Notes under the pieces: generated by a model
The model's input: only the letters and a program-made list of their open reading frames with translations
The model's database searches: none
What the model was told of the DNA's origin: nothing
Translations under genes and position numbers: made by a program
Assembly (NCBI RefSeq): GCF_005860765.1
Contig: NZ_VCEI01000030.1
Coordinates: 186,001-250,000 of the forward strand
Length of the DNA: 64,000 nt
Direction of reading: 5' to 3'
From: Dyadobacter sediminis
Lineage (GTDB): Bacteria > Bacteroidota > Bacteroidia > Cytophagales > Spirosomataceae
Shown here: positions 25,961-34,134 of the stretch, in pieces
Layout of the letters: every line of letters starts with the position of its first letter
Numbering within the stretch: position 1 is the first letter of the stretch

Positions 25961-26006
25961 GACCAGCTGTAAACACAAGTTGTGAAACCTGTATTTACAG
26001 CTGGTC
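25961..26006 (+). terminator. Terminator after the PRC-barrel gene
   Basis: GACCAGCTGTAAA (25961-25973) and TTTACAGCTGGTC (25994-26006) form a perfect 13-bp stem with a 20-nt loop, followed by ATTTTC. It also lies downstream of the convergent M81 peptidase gene. Confidence 0.65.
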
Positions 26007-26112
26007 ATTTTCTTATGCCATGTGTTCAATTCAAGTTGAACAAGTTAAAACTATAAAACTAACAGCCAGTAGCTGACAGCCAAAAGCCAGTAATTACTTA
26101 CATTTACCAAAC

Positions 26113-27729
26113 TTAGATTTCATCTGATGAAGGAACGATTTTGGCTGAAAGATCCGGATCGGCCATGTTTTTGCTGAACGGAAACATCGGCATTTTGATC
26201 CTTTTGTACGGCAGCCTTTCCAGATTCTGATCTACGCCGCCGGGCGTAAGCGCCAGTATCCAGTCTGCCCGCATGGCATAAAGTTCGGGTTCGAGGTATC
26301 CGATTTTTACTACCACAATGTCTGATTTCCGTGGATTGAGGCCCAGTTTTGTGAAGTCGTTTTCTTTATGATAAGGCTTGCGTTTTTGCGTAACGATCAC
26401 ATGCACGCTTCCGACTTTCACGACAACTTCCGTTTCTGCATTTTTGTCGCCATGCTCAATGGATTCTACAATACCCGCAAGTCGGATCGGCGGTGCAAAC
26501 CGGGCATCTACTTTCGCGCCTGCATAAGCATCCACCTTGCCACCTACCCCGGCAGCAATGGCGCTTTTTACGAATTCCGGACCGGAAATGGAAGCATATA
26601 TCAAAGAAGGCCCGTTCTCCGACTTGAATTCAGGACGCGCAAGGATTTCCTTTAATGTCCAGGTTACATCGCCTGCGCCTCCGGCAGTCGGGTTATCGCC
26701 TGAGTCGCTGATAAAAAACGGGTGTTTCTGGCTGGCAATTGCTTTGTCAAGACTTTCCTGCAAAGTGCCCGTAGGCGCTACAAACCCGAATTCCGAACGT
26801 ACTTTCCAGAAACTTGCTGCAAGCTGTTCAGCCGTGCCGGTTACTTTTTCCTTGTCATCACCGGTAACCATTACGACGGCATGATTGCGGGGTTCATCGG
26901 CCCATGCATAACCGATCCAGATTGCCGCATCCACAATGCCGGGCTGTACCGATGCGGGCGCAACTTTCGCGTAAAGGCTTTTTCCCGGCTCTATCCTTGT
27001 ACTTGTTTTCTCACCCGGCAGCAATATCGGAACCGGAATCCAGGCTTTGTATGCAGGCTTGCCTTTTCCGCTTTCCATTCGGGCCAACAGATTTTCAACA
27101 GCACGTTTCTTCGACTGCATGGCATCCTCGTGCGGTGCCATACGGTAACAGGTAATCAGATCCGTATTTTGTGCCAGTCGCCAGGAAACGTTTCCATGCA
27201 AATCCATGGAAGTTGAAATGATCGTCTTTTTACCGACTACCTCCCGGATTCTTACGATCAGGTCACCTTCCGGATCATCGAGGCCCACTACGCTCATGGC
27301 TCCGTGAATATCAAAGAAAAGCCCGTCGTAAGGAGCATTCTTTTTAAGCAGATCGAGCGTCTGCCTGACAAGCGATTCATATGCTTCCCTTGTAACTGCA
27401 CCGCCCGGCAACGATTTCCCAACCAGCGCAGGGAGCCAGTTGGCCCGCTTCCGGTCCAGTGAATCGGCCGTTAAAAAAGGATAAGATGAAAAAATTTCAG
27501 CTCCGTTTTTCGCATGAAAAGCCTCTTCATTGGTGAGCGCAGGTGAAAATGTGCTGGATTCTATGCCAAGGCCTGCAATGGCGATTCTTGGAAGTTCCTT
27601 TGTTTTCGGTTGTTTATCCGCCTGTCTGTTTGTCTGTACGGGAAGAGCAGCTTTTTTGTTATATTCAGGAAAAAGCGCCTGAACAGTCATCAGGTAAAAA
27701 GAAACAATCAGGGAAAATGCAAGTTTCAT
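26113..27729 (-). CDS. M81 family metallopeptidase (MlrC-like), secreted
   Basis: The product has 538 residues from the ATG at 27729 (MKLAFSLIVSFYLMTVQALF, signal-like; the frame to 27807 adds unlikely residues). The core matches the MlrC/microcystinase C family. It starts PRIAIAGLGIESSTFSPA and has metal-site segments LFFDIHGAMSVVGLDDPEGD and ISTSMDLHGNVSWR. The C-terminal domain contains SDSGDNPTAGGAGDVTWTL and the closing DWILALTPGGVDQ. In Sphingomonas MlrC hydrolyses linearised microcystin peptides, but in other bacteria these zinc enzymes are of unknown substrate. An exported form suggests a role in peptide scavenging. It stands alone, convergent with the PRC-barrel gene. Confidence 0.9.
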   Translation of the reverse strand: MKLAFSLIVSFYLMTVQALFPEYNKKAALPVQTNRQADKQPKTKELPRIAIAGLGIESSTFSPALTNEEAFHAKNGAEIFSSYPFLTADSLDRKRANWLPALVGKSLPGGAVTREAYESLVRQTLDLLKKNAPYDGLFFDIHGAMSVVGLDDPEGDLIVRIREVVGKKTIISTSMDLHGNVSWRLAQNTDLITCYRMAPHEDAMQSKKRAVENLLARMESGKGKPAYKAWIPVPILLPGEKTSTRIEPGKSLYAKVAPASVQPGIVDAAIWIGYAWADEPRNHAVVMVTGDDKEKVTGTAEQLAASFWKVRSEFGFVAPTGTLQESLDKAIASQKHPFFISDSGDNPTAGGAGDVTWTLKEILARPEFKSENGPSLIYASISGPEFVKSAIAAGVGGKVDAYAGAKVDARFAPPIRLAGIVESIEHGDKNAETEVVVKVGSVHVIVTQKRKPYHKENDFTKLGLNPRKSDIVVVKIGYLEPELYAMRADWILALTPGGVDQNLERLPYKRIKMPMFPFSKNMADPDLSAKIVPSSDEI

Positions 27730-27974
27730 ATTTTGAGTTTTAGGAAATAAACAGTAGATTATTTTAAATATAATCAACTTTCCAGCATTGATGTAAATCT
27801 GAAACAAAACTTTCCGAGGATGTTTGCTAACTGCTATTTATTAGCCGATAAATTAAATTTTAAAAAAACGATCATGATACCAACCTGTTACAAGCCGGCA
27901 TTTACGATTTTGACAAAATGAAATTTCCGGTTTGTATCAGGCAAGGTATTTATTTTCGATAACGTGAAGTAAGG

Positions 27975-28379
27975 TTATTCCGCTTTTGGCAGCAGTATAT
28001 CCAGAAGTTTTGTAAGATCAGGCAAATGCAAAGGTTTTACCAGGTGTGCATTAAACCCCGATTCCTTGCTTTTCTGAATATCTTCCTGTTGTCCGTACCC
28101 GGTCAGTGCGATAATAGCGATTGATTTTCCCCATTCTTTTTCCCGGATTATCCGGCAGGTCTCGTATCCGTTAACCTCTGGCATTCCGATGTCTAACATA
28201 ATGGCAACCGGCTGAAAACTTTCGGCAGCCGCTATGCCATCCAGTCCGCTGTAACAAGTCTTTACATCATTTCCTGTCAGCCGAAGCATCATAGCCAAGG
28301 TATCTGCAGCGTCATGATTATCATCAATAACCAGTATGCGCCGGCCCTCGCTTTTCTCTTTTATCTGTGGAGTTAACAT
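27975..28379 (-). CDS. Single-domain response regulator (receiver only)
   Basis: The protein has 134 residues and consists of a receiver domain alone: the acidic pair in ILVIDDNHDAA, the phosphoacceptor Asp63 in MLDIGMPEVNGYE, the switch Thr in ALTGYGQ and the Lys in HLVKPLHLP. There is no output domain, so it probably relays phosphate or acts through protein contacts. It starts 17 bp after the stop of the multi-PAS histidine kinase on the same strand and is the likely partner of that kinase. Confidence 0.93.
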   Translation of the reverse strand: MLTPQIKEKSEGRRILVIDDNHDAADTLAMMLRLTGNDVKTCYSGLDGIAAAESFQPVAIMLDIGMPEVNGYETCRIIREKEWGKSIAIIALTGYGQQEDIQKSKESGFNAHLVKPLHLPDLTKLLDILLPKAE

Positions 28380-28396
28380 GTGTATGTTGGTTAATT

Positions 28397-31171
28397 TTAA
28401 TCAATTACAGGAAATTTCACTATGAATTCACTTCCTGTACCAAGTCCGGCACTAATTACTTTTACAGAGCCGTCATGCAGCCCGACCAGCTGCTTGACCA
28501 TAGAAAGCCCAAGTCCGAGGCCGCCCATGGAGCGGTCAATCGTTGCATTGATCTGAACAAAGGTCTCAAAAACCTCATATTGATGTTCTCTGGCAATGCC
28601 TACGCCATTGTCCTTTACACTCAGGACGGCTTCGTTTTCTATCTGCTTCAAGGTAAGTATTACCTTGCCTTCTGCCAAAGTATATTTGACACCATTGCTC
28701 AGCAAATTATTAATAATCTGTATAATACGTGTAATATCCCCGTCAATGTAAATAGATTCTTCAGGCAGATGAACTGCCAGTACCCTGTTCCCGTTCTGGA
28801 ACATTGGCCTAGCCATCTCTACGGCTCGTCTTGTAACAGAAACCAGATCGGTCCGTTCGGGACGGAAATTTATCTTTCCATTGTTGATACGGCTCATATC
28901 CAGCAGGTCATTGACAAGATAAACGATATGATCCACCTGCCGCATCATCATATCTACTGAAGAATTTAGTGATTCATCATTCTGATAGGTCAGCTTGAGG
29001 ATCTGAAGTATATTCCGGATCGGCGCCAGCGGATTGCGCAATTCGTGTCCGAGCATTGCCATAAACTCGTCTTTCCGGCGGTCTGCATCTCTCAGGGCCT
29101 GTTCCATTTTTTTACGCTCCGTCAGGTCACGTGCGACTTTAACATATCCCACCAGCTTGCCGTCCTTATTGTAAAGCGGCGACATGATGCCGGAAACATA
29201 CAGCTTTGACTGGTCTTTACGCACATGATAACGCTCGTCAACGGCACGCCCTTCTTGTCGGGCGGCAAAAATTTCCTTTTCCGGAATGCCTGCTTTTTTA
29301 TCCTCAGCTGTGTAAATAATACCGGCATACTGTCCGATTGCTTCTTCGGGCGTAAAGCCAAACATGATCTGCGCGCCAGGGTTCCAGTCCGTAATGTAAT
29401 TGCCGGTATCGTAAATAATGATGGCGTACTCCGATATGCTTTTGACCACACTCCTGAATTGTTCAATAGACTGCTTCGGTGATTCGTGCACTTGCCTGCG
29501 CTCTGCAATACTGCGGGCTATTTTGTTGAAACCGGTCAGCTTGCCGCTGATGTTATAAACAGCTGTCACCACCTCACTGGCCAGAAACCTCTCTCCGCTT
29601 TTACGCACCCGTGTTCCTTCCGTTTCAGCATGTCCTTCGGCCATAGCCTTCACCAGTTCTCTTTCAGGCTGGCCGTCTGCTATATCTTCGGGTGTATAAA
29701 ACATGGAAAAATGTTTCCCGATAGCTTCCTCGTCCGTATATCCTTTGATCTTTTCTGCACCTGCCGACCATTCCGTAATGATACCATCTGCGCTGATCAT
29801 GAACAAAGCATAATCGTGGACATCATTGATAAGCTTCCGCAGTCTTTCTTCGCTATTGCGCAGCGTTGTTTCAGTTTGTTTACGCTCGGTAATATCCAGC
29901 ATTACGCCGCTCATATGCGTTGTAACTCCGTTTTTCTGCTGCGTAACCCGGCCGTATCCGCTCATCCACCGGATGATATTATCATCGCGGACAATACGGA
30001 ACTCTGCGCTGAAAGGCACATTTTCATGAACCGACTTTGCAAGCTCTGCGGTAATAAATTCCTTGTCATCAGGATAAATATGGTTCAGAAAAGCTTCTGA
30101 TTTAACCCGTCCTTCCTGCGGTTTCATACCGAAAAGCTGAAAATGCTGCTTGTTCCAGCTTACTTCATCTATGATCAGGTTCCATTCCCATGTAGCAAGT
30201 TCTGTGGTATCAACTATGATTTGCGTAAGTGCTTCCTTTTCTTTCATCGCGGATTTTTCCAGCGCACGTTCGAAATGCGGAAAAATTCGGACAGACAATT
30301 CTTCCACCAATTTTATTTCAAAAGGCTGCCAGTTACGCAGAGCCGGATTTCCTACAACCAGAATAAAGGTCAGTGTATGATTGCGGTGAAATGGAACAGC
30401 TATATAGGATAACTTCGTTCCGGTCGTATCTGCATTTCCGATCTTTTCCGGCTCGTTATCCGGTTTTGGAAAGACAATATTTTTGCCGGCACGTGCCGCA
30501 TGTCTGAATGCTTCGTCACGCCAGTAAGGTATGGATATAATTTCGTGATTTACTTGTCCGTCTTTTGTATACCACTGATAAAGAAGCTCCCACTCAGCAA
30601 GAGTATAATCTATATGTATGAACTGGCAAAACGCAATATCCAGAAACGTGCCGATTTTCTCGCCTGCCACATGCGCGATTTTCTCTGCTGTATCCTGTCC
30701 TGCCATGCTGTCCTGCATTTCCAGCAGAAAAGCAACGCTGGCTTCCTTCTGCTTTTGCCGGGTTATATTTCTGAAAATGACAGAGATATGATCTTTATCT
30801 GTACTTCCTGTAAAAAGAAAGTAAACGTCAAACCACTGTTGTAAGGCACCGGCATAATATTCTTCATGCGTCTGCTGTTTTGTGCGACTTGCATAACCCG
30901 CTCTCTCAATCCAGTAGGACGCACTTCGGGGGGCAAGTTCACGGACTGTCTTTCCGACTATTTCCGGTCTTTTGTCAGCATTTTCACGTTTGGGCAGCAC
31001 ATTGAATTCCAGAAAAAAGAGATCCGAAGGATGTTCATTCTGGTCGTACAGGATTTTACACAGCATATAGCCCTGATCGACAGATGGCAGCATGCGATCA
31101 AAAATACCCGTTTTATCAACGTCCTTACTCACGGCTGTTATGGTTGTTCGGCTTCCATTCTCAATATACAT
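28397..31171 (-). CDS. Multi-PAS/GAF sensor histidine kinase
   Basis: The protein has 924 residues and no transmembrane segment, so it is a soluble kinase. Order: PAS (about 25-140), GAF (about 145-300), PAS (about 315-430, ending DITERKQTE), PAS (about 445-555), PAS (about 570-680, ending DLTERKKMEQ). The HisKA domain has phosphoacceptor His709 in MLGHELRNPLAPIRN, and an HATPase domain follows with the N box NNLLSNGVKYT near 821, DNGVGIA near 854 and GGLGLGLSMVKQL. With four PAS domains and one GAF it can integrate several cytoplasmic signals, perhaps redox or light; no cofactor-binding Cys or His is obvious to me. It is co-transcribed with the receiver gene 17 bp downstream. Confidence 0.95.
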   Translation of the reverse strand: MYIENGSRTTITAVSKDVDKTGIFDRMLPSVDQGYMLCKILYDQNEHPSDLFFLEFNVLPKRENADKRPEIVGKTVRELAPRSASYWIERAGYASRTKQQTHEEYYAGALQQWFDVYFLFTGSTDKDHISVIFRNITRQKQKEASVAFLLEMQDSMAGQDTAEKIAHVAGEKIGTFLDIAFCQFIHIDYTLAEWELLYQWYTKDGQVNHEIISIPYWRDEAFRHAARAGKNIVFPKPDNEPEKIGNADTTGTKLSYIAVPFHRNHTLTFILVVGNPALRNWQPFEIKLVEELSVRIFPHFERALEKSAMKEKEALTQIIVDTTELATWEWNLIIDEVSWNKQHFQLFGMKPQEGRVKSEAFLNHIYPDDKEFITAELAKSVHENVPFSAEFRIVRDDNIIRWMSGYGRVTQQKNGVTTHMSGVMLDITERKQTETTLRNSEERLRKLINDVHDYALFMISADGIITEWSAGAEKIKGYTDEEAIGKHFSMFYTPEDIADGQPERELVKAMAEGHAETEGTRVRKSGERFLASEVVTAVYNISGKLTGFNKIARSIAERRQVHESPKQSIEQFRSVVKSISEYAIIIYDTGNYITDWNPGAQIMFGFTPEEAIGQYAGIIYTAEDKKAGIPEKEIFAARQEGRAVDERYHVRKDQSKLYVSGIMSPLYNKDGKLVGYVKVARDLTERKKMEQALRDADRRKDEFMAMLGHELRNPLAPIRNILQILKLTYQNDESLNSSVDMMMRQVDHIVYLVNDLLDMSRINNGKINFRPERTDLVSVTRRAVEMARPMFQNGNRVLAVHLPEESIYIDGDITRIIQIINNLLSNGVKYTLAEGKVILTLKQIENEAVLSVKDNGVGIAREHQYEVFETFVQINATIDRSMGGLGLGLSMVKQLVGLHDGSVKVISAGLGTGSEFIVKFPVID

Positions 31172-31256
31172 TTATTTTGAACTTTTAAGCGAATTTATAC
31201 CTAATCCAAGACAAGTTATTTTATTCCGCAGATTCTTACAATATTTAGGCCAGACC

Positions 31257-31277
31257 AACAGGAACAATCGTCCTGTT
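31257..31277. promoter_or_regulatory. Dyad in the kinase/DUF3072 divergent region
   Basis: AACAGGA (31257-31263) and TCCTGTT (31271-31277) are exact reverse complements around a 7-bp spacer. They lie 18 bp before the DUF3072 start and about 85 bp upstream of the kinase start. The position fits an operator or a 5'-leader hairpin. No regulator can be assigned. Confidence 0.3.
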
Positions 31278-31294
31278 ACTGGTGTTTATACTGA

Positions 31295-31555
31295 ATGAGT
31301 AATAAAAATGAAGAATTGTTTGATGAGAAGGGAGATTCTGCAAACAAAAACCAGGATATACAAGGTTCAAACACGGTTAAAGATCCGGATGAATGGACGA
31401 CCGGCGACGAGCCTATGACAGGTGCACAAAAGTCGTATCTTAAAACACTTTCGGATGAAGCGGGTGTTGAATTTGACGAGAACCTCAGCAAAGCCGATGC
31501 CTCCAAGCGCATTGATGAACTTCAGCACAAAACAGGAAGAGGGCTGAACAATTAA
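31295..31555 (+). CDS. DUF3072 family protein
   Basis: The protein has 86 residues. The C-terminal 55 residues match DUF3072: KDPDEWTTGDEPMTGAQKSYL, then LSDEAGVEFDENLSKADASKRIDELQ. The N-terminal 30 residues are polar and probably disordered. Function is unknown; relatives occur widely in soil and plant-associated bacteria as small cytoplasmic proteins. It is divergent from the histidine kinase and ends in a strong bidirectional terminator. Confidence 0.9.
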   Translation: MSNKNEELFDEKGDSANKNQDIQGSNTVKDPDEWTTGDEPMTGAQKSYLKTLSDEAGVEFDENLSKADASKRIDELQHKTGRGLNN

Positions 31556-31615
31556 TTCTCCGGACAATCATTTTAACTTACTTTCAGAAAGTAGATTTCA
31601 TCAGCAGCAAACGTA

Positions 31616-31680
31616 TTTTAGCCCAAAGAATTTTTGGGCTAAAAAATAACCAGAAACGAAATAATTGTTTCTGGTTATTT
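31616..31680. terminator. Double hairpin bidirectional terminator
   Basis: Two adjacent stems occur: TTTTAGCCCAAA/TTTGGGCTAAAA at 31616-31644 and AAATAACCAGAAAC/GTTTCTGGTTATTT at 31644-31680, both perfect. They lie between the convergent DUF3072 and LytTR genes, with A/T runs on both sides, so each strand has its own terminator. Confidence 0.85.
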
Positions 31681-31707
31681 TTTTAATTCGGTCCGGAGTA
31701 ACCAAGG

Positions 31708-32100
31708 CTATCCTACGGCCAGGTACCCGATGGAAATCCGTTCCTGAACTTCTCTGATTCTTCTTCTTGCAATAGGAACTTTATGTCCGCAGCTCATCAG
31801 CAGCATATCTGCATCCAGGCGTGCTGCGATATATTCCGGGTTGACCACGTATGACTTATGCACCCTTAGGAGATCTGCACATAATATCTCCTGAACATTT
31901 TTCAGTGTTTTGGAAACGATATACCTCTTGCCTTGCCGCGTATAGATGTAAGTATAGTTTCCCTCACCCTGAAGATGTGTTATTTCGTGAGCCGCCAGCC
32001 AGAGCACTTTGCCCGGGGTATATACGGGTACAAGATTGGTGGCATTGCTGCCTGCAAGTGTAATAACTTTGGAAAATGGATTCATTATTGTTGTTTTCAT
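31708..32100 (-). CDS. Stand-alone LytTR DNA-binding regulator
   Basis: The protein has 130 residues. After a 30-residue lead it carries a LytTR domain (about 35-120): EITHLQGEGNYTYIYTRQGKRY, SKTLKNVQEIL, LLRVHKSYVVNPEYIA and VPIARRRIREVQERI. There is no receiver domain. It starts 12 bp after the stop of the propeller lipoprotein, so the two form an operon. In other Bacteroidetes, LytTR regulators are paired with sensor kinases; here only a sensor-like lipoprotein accompanies it. A pair of direct repeats with 21-bp spacing lies upstream of the operon and may be its binding site. Confidence 0.9.
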   Translation of the reverse strand: MKTTIMNPFSKVITLAGSNATNLVPVYTPGKVLWLAAHEITHLQGEGNYTYIYTRQGKRYIVSKTLKNVQEILCADLLRVHKSYVVNPEYIAARLDADMLLMSCGHKVPIARRRIREVQERISIGYLAVG

Positions 32101-32112
32101 GGCTGTTATAAT

Positions 32113-33099
32113 TTATTGTTTTAATGATGTCTGATAAACTGCGATTCCTTCGAAAACGGTACCGAGCCATTTTCTGCCTTTACTGTCAAGTGCCATTGCA
32201 CTGATACTGGAACCTGATTCGGGTACGGTCAGGCATTCGGCATCGGCATTGCCGAACAGTGCAAGCGTGTTTCCTCCAACCCAGATTTTATCCCCTTCCA
32301 GCAGAATGGTTTTCAAACCGGTTGCTTTTACCGGCCGCAGGACTTCCTGCCAGTAACCGTCACTGATGCGGACCACACTTTTTACAGAAGTTCCGCCCAA
32401 CACGGCCAGCACGGCATTCTGATTATCAACCGCAAGAGCAAACGGGAAAGTGGAAGGATAACCTTTAAGGTCAAGCCGGGAAACAGTCCATTTTCCCTGA
32501 TCGTACTTGCTGATTCCTCCGATAAAGGCAAAGTGATTGAAAGTGCCCGCCCAAAGCGCCCCGTTTTTGTCAACGGCCAGAGAAATGATCAGGTTATCAG
32601 CAAGATCAAGGCTTTCCCACTTGCTGCCATCGAATTTTGCCAGGTTTTTTTCCGTTCCGATCCAGGTTATCTTCCGTTGGCTGTCATGCACAATGCTTGT
32701 AATGGCATTATCTTCCAGCATGCTGTTATCTGTTGTGTAAACTGCCCAGTTCGTACCATCAAATCTGGCAAGTCCCTTGTCGGTCCCCGCCCAGACGGCG
32801 CCGTTTTCCTCAACGGCAAGTGCCTGTATAGTGGCTGATGGCAAGCCGGAATTTCCGGGATTGTACAATGTCCAGTCTGTGCCTTCCAACCGGGCAAGCC
32901 CGTTGGCTGTTCCGATCCATTTAACATCACTTTTATCAATGACAACGGCATTAACCTGATTATCGGGAAGCCTGGAATTGGCAGCGTTATAAACAACCCA
33001 TTCCGGTTCCCGAGGCTCATCAATCATTTTATCCGGATCATTTTTACATCCTCCAAGCATTCCGGCAAACAGTAAAAACACAATCAGCAAACGTTTCAT
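32113..33099 (-). CDS. Two-component-regulator-type propeller lipoprotein
   Basis: From the ATG at 33099 (MKRLLIVFLLFAGMLGGCKN, lipobox Cys at about 18) the protein has 328 residues. It is built of propeller blades with the recurring pattern LARLEGTDWTLYN / IQALAVEENGAVWAGTDKG / LARFDGTNWAVY / ITWIGTEKNLAKFDGSKW / LWAGTFNH. Such blades form the periplasmic sensor of hybrid two-component systems, but this protein ends after the propeller with no transmembrane helix, kinase or regulator domain. It is anchored by lipid and probably faces the periplasm or the cell surface. Directly downstream is the LytTR regulator gene. How a signal would cross the membrane is not apparent. Confidence 0.88.
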   Translation of the reverse strand: MKRLLIVFLLFAGMLGGCKNDPDKMIDEPREPEWVVYNAANSRLPDNQVNAVVIDKSDVKWIGTANGLARLEGTDWTLYNPGNSGLPSATIQALAVEENGAVWAGTDKGLARFDGTNWAVYTTDNSMLEDNAITSIVHDSQRKITWIGTEKNLAKFDGSKWESLDLADNLIISLAVDKNGALWAGTFNHFAFIGGISKYDQGKWTVSRLDLKGYPSTFPFALAVDNQNAVLAVLGGTSVKSVVRISDGYWQEVLRPVKATGLKTILLEGDKIWVGGNTLALFGNADAECLTVPESGSSISAMALDSKGRKWLGTVFEGIAVYQTSLKQ

Positions 33100-33392
33100 T
33101 GACAGCATATAAAATTTGGTTGTAATTACGATCAGCTGACGGAAGCGGTTATACGTGCATGCCGGTCACTACCCTCGCCTGTTTTCATTTTCAGGATTTC
33201 ATACTGCTGTTTTCAGCGCAGGAACATGCATTTTCTCTCAGCATAAAAGCCGAAATTATCCGGAGTAGAATTATGTTTCATGGCTAACAGATTTAGTTTA
33301 TCCTGCTGTGAGTGAGGTATCCCGTCTTCCAGCGTGATACAAATTTGATGTTTGCGCCAGGCATTGTAAAACACAAGTTGTCCCGAATGTAA

Positions 33393-33423
33393 TTTTTGAC
33401 ATCCCAAGTCTACTTTTTGGCAT
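33393..33423. promoter_or_regulatory. Candidate LytTR-binding direct repeat
   Basis: TTTTTGACAT (33393-33402) recurs as TTTTTGGCAT (33414-33423) with a start-to-start distance of 21 bp, two helical turns. LytTR-domain proteins bind pairs of about 9-bp direct repeats with this period. The site is about 300 bp upstream of the operon that encodes the LytTR protein, so autoregulation is plausible. The sequence itself does not match the AgrA consensus well. Confidence 0.4.
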
Positions 33424-33534
33424 GTGACCGGTATCCGGAAGATTTTTCCGACATTAAAAATCCGGTATGGAGTTGAGGCATAACGAATTAAAAAATTCTG
33501 TTCAGCAGAATAACTTTTCTATTCTGAATACTGT

Positions 33535-33566
33535 AAAAAAGGCCGATTCAGATGTAAATCCGGCCA
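33535..33566 (-). terminator. Minus-strand terminator with no gene upstream
   Basis: GGCCGATT (33541-33548) and AATCCGGCC (33557-33565) form a stem with one bulged base. On the minus strand it is followed by a run of six T (33540-33535). No minus-strand protein gene precedes it before the divergent receiver gene at 33716, so it may end a small RNA starting near 33700. Confidence 0.5.
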
Positions 33567-33715
33567 TTTAAACAAGCCTTTGTTTTCCGCAGCGCATTGC
33601 AGCATCGGCCAATTGATCCTTTTGAAAAGTTTGTTACTGAAAATGGTTATAAAAGGCTTTCGAGGCATAAAAATTGTGGAGCTAATGCATATTAATAGCT
33701 TAACAGCATAATGCC

Positions 33716-34111
33716 ATGGAAGGAAATGTAACTTGTCTTTTAATTGATGACGATACGGATGATCAGGAACTGTTTCAATATGCACTAAAACAGGTCTTTC
33801 CGGATGTGAACTGTACTTTTGCTTCCAGCGGTCCGGAAGCAGTCAGTATTTTAAAAGACGATCATTTTACAGTTCCTGATTACATTTTTATGGACTGGCA
33901 TATGCCTTACATGGACGCGAACGAATGCATTCCGCTTCTGAGGAATGCTGCGGAACTGGAAGAAACCAGCATATTTATTTTGTCCGGAATAGAACCTTTG
34001 ATTACGCAGGAAACAATAAGTAATCTGGGAATCAAAAGAATTTTAAGAAAACAAGCCTCTGTCGAATCACTTTCAGACGAGCTTTTCAAGGCCATAAAAG
34101 AAGCCGGGTAA
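33716..34111 (+). CDS. Single-domain response regulator (receiver only)
   Basis: The protein has 131 residues, a receiver domain without an output domain. The acidic triad is in LLIDDDTDDQELF, the phosphoacceptor Asp60 in YIFMDWHMPYMDANE, and the switch residue in FILSGIEP. The conserved Lys-Pro motif reads LRKQA, so the Lys is present but the Pro is replaced. Receiver proteins of this kind (rcp1-like, with LLIDDDxDDQELF) usually work with phytochrome-type or soluble kinases. It is monocistronic and its stop codon lies inside a terminator hairpin. Confidence 0.9.
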   Translation: MEGNVTCLLIDDDTDDQELFQYALKQVFPDVNCTFASSGPEAVSILKDDHFTVPDYIFMDWHMPYMDANECIPLLRNAAELEETSIFILSGIEPLITQETISNLGIKRILRKQASVESLSDELFKAIKEAG

Positions 34112-34125
34112 TCATTACCCGGCTT
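34101..34125. terminator. Terminator overlapping the receiver gene stop
   Basis: AAGCCGGGTAAT (34101-34112) and ATTACCCGGCTT (34114-34125) form a palindrome that includes the TAA stop of the receiver gene. It is followed by TGATTTTC on the plus strand and lies 9 bp beyond the end of the convergent metallopeptidase gene. Confidence 0.75.
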
Positions 34126-34134
34126 TGATTTTCA

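Larger units (their letters stand above)
33100..33715. other. Intergenic region with direct repeats and an unexplained terminator
   Basis: These 616 bp separate the divergent propeller operon and receiver gene. They contain a direct repeat with 21-bp spacing and a hairpin plus T run on the minus strand at 33535-33566 (both listed separately). Short frames at 33213-33407 and 33519-33785 on the minus strand have no motif. A terminator between two genes that point away from each other implies some transcript in between. Confidence 0.45.

Noticed and set aside
33213..33407. Minus-strand frame of 64 codons
   Set aside because: No domain; it overlaps the candidate LytTR repeats, and the sequence reads as regulatory spacer.
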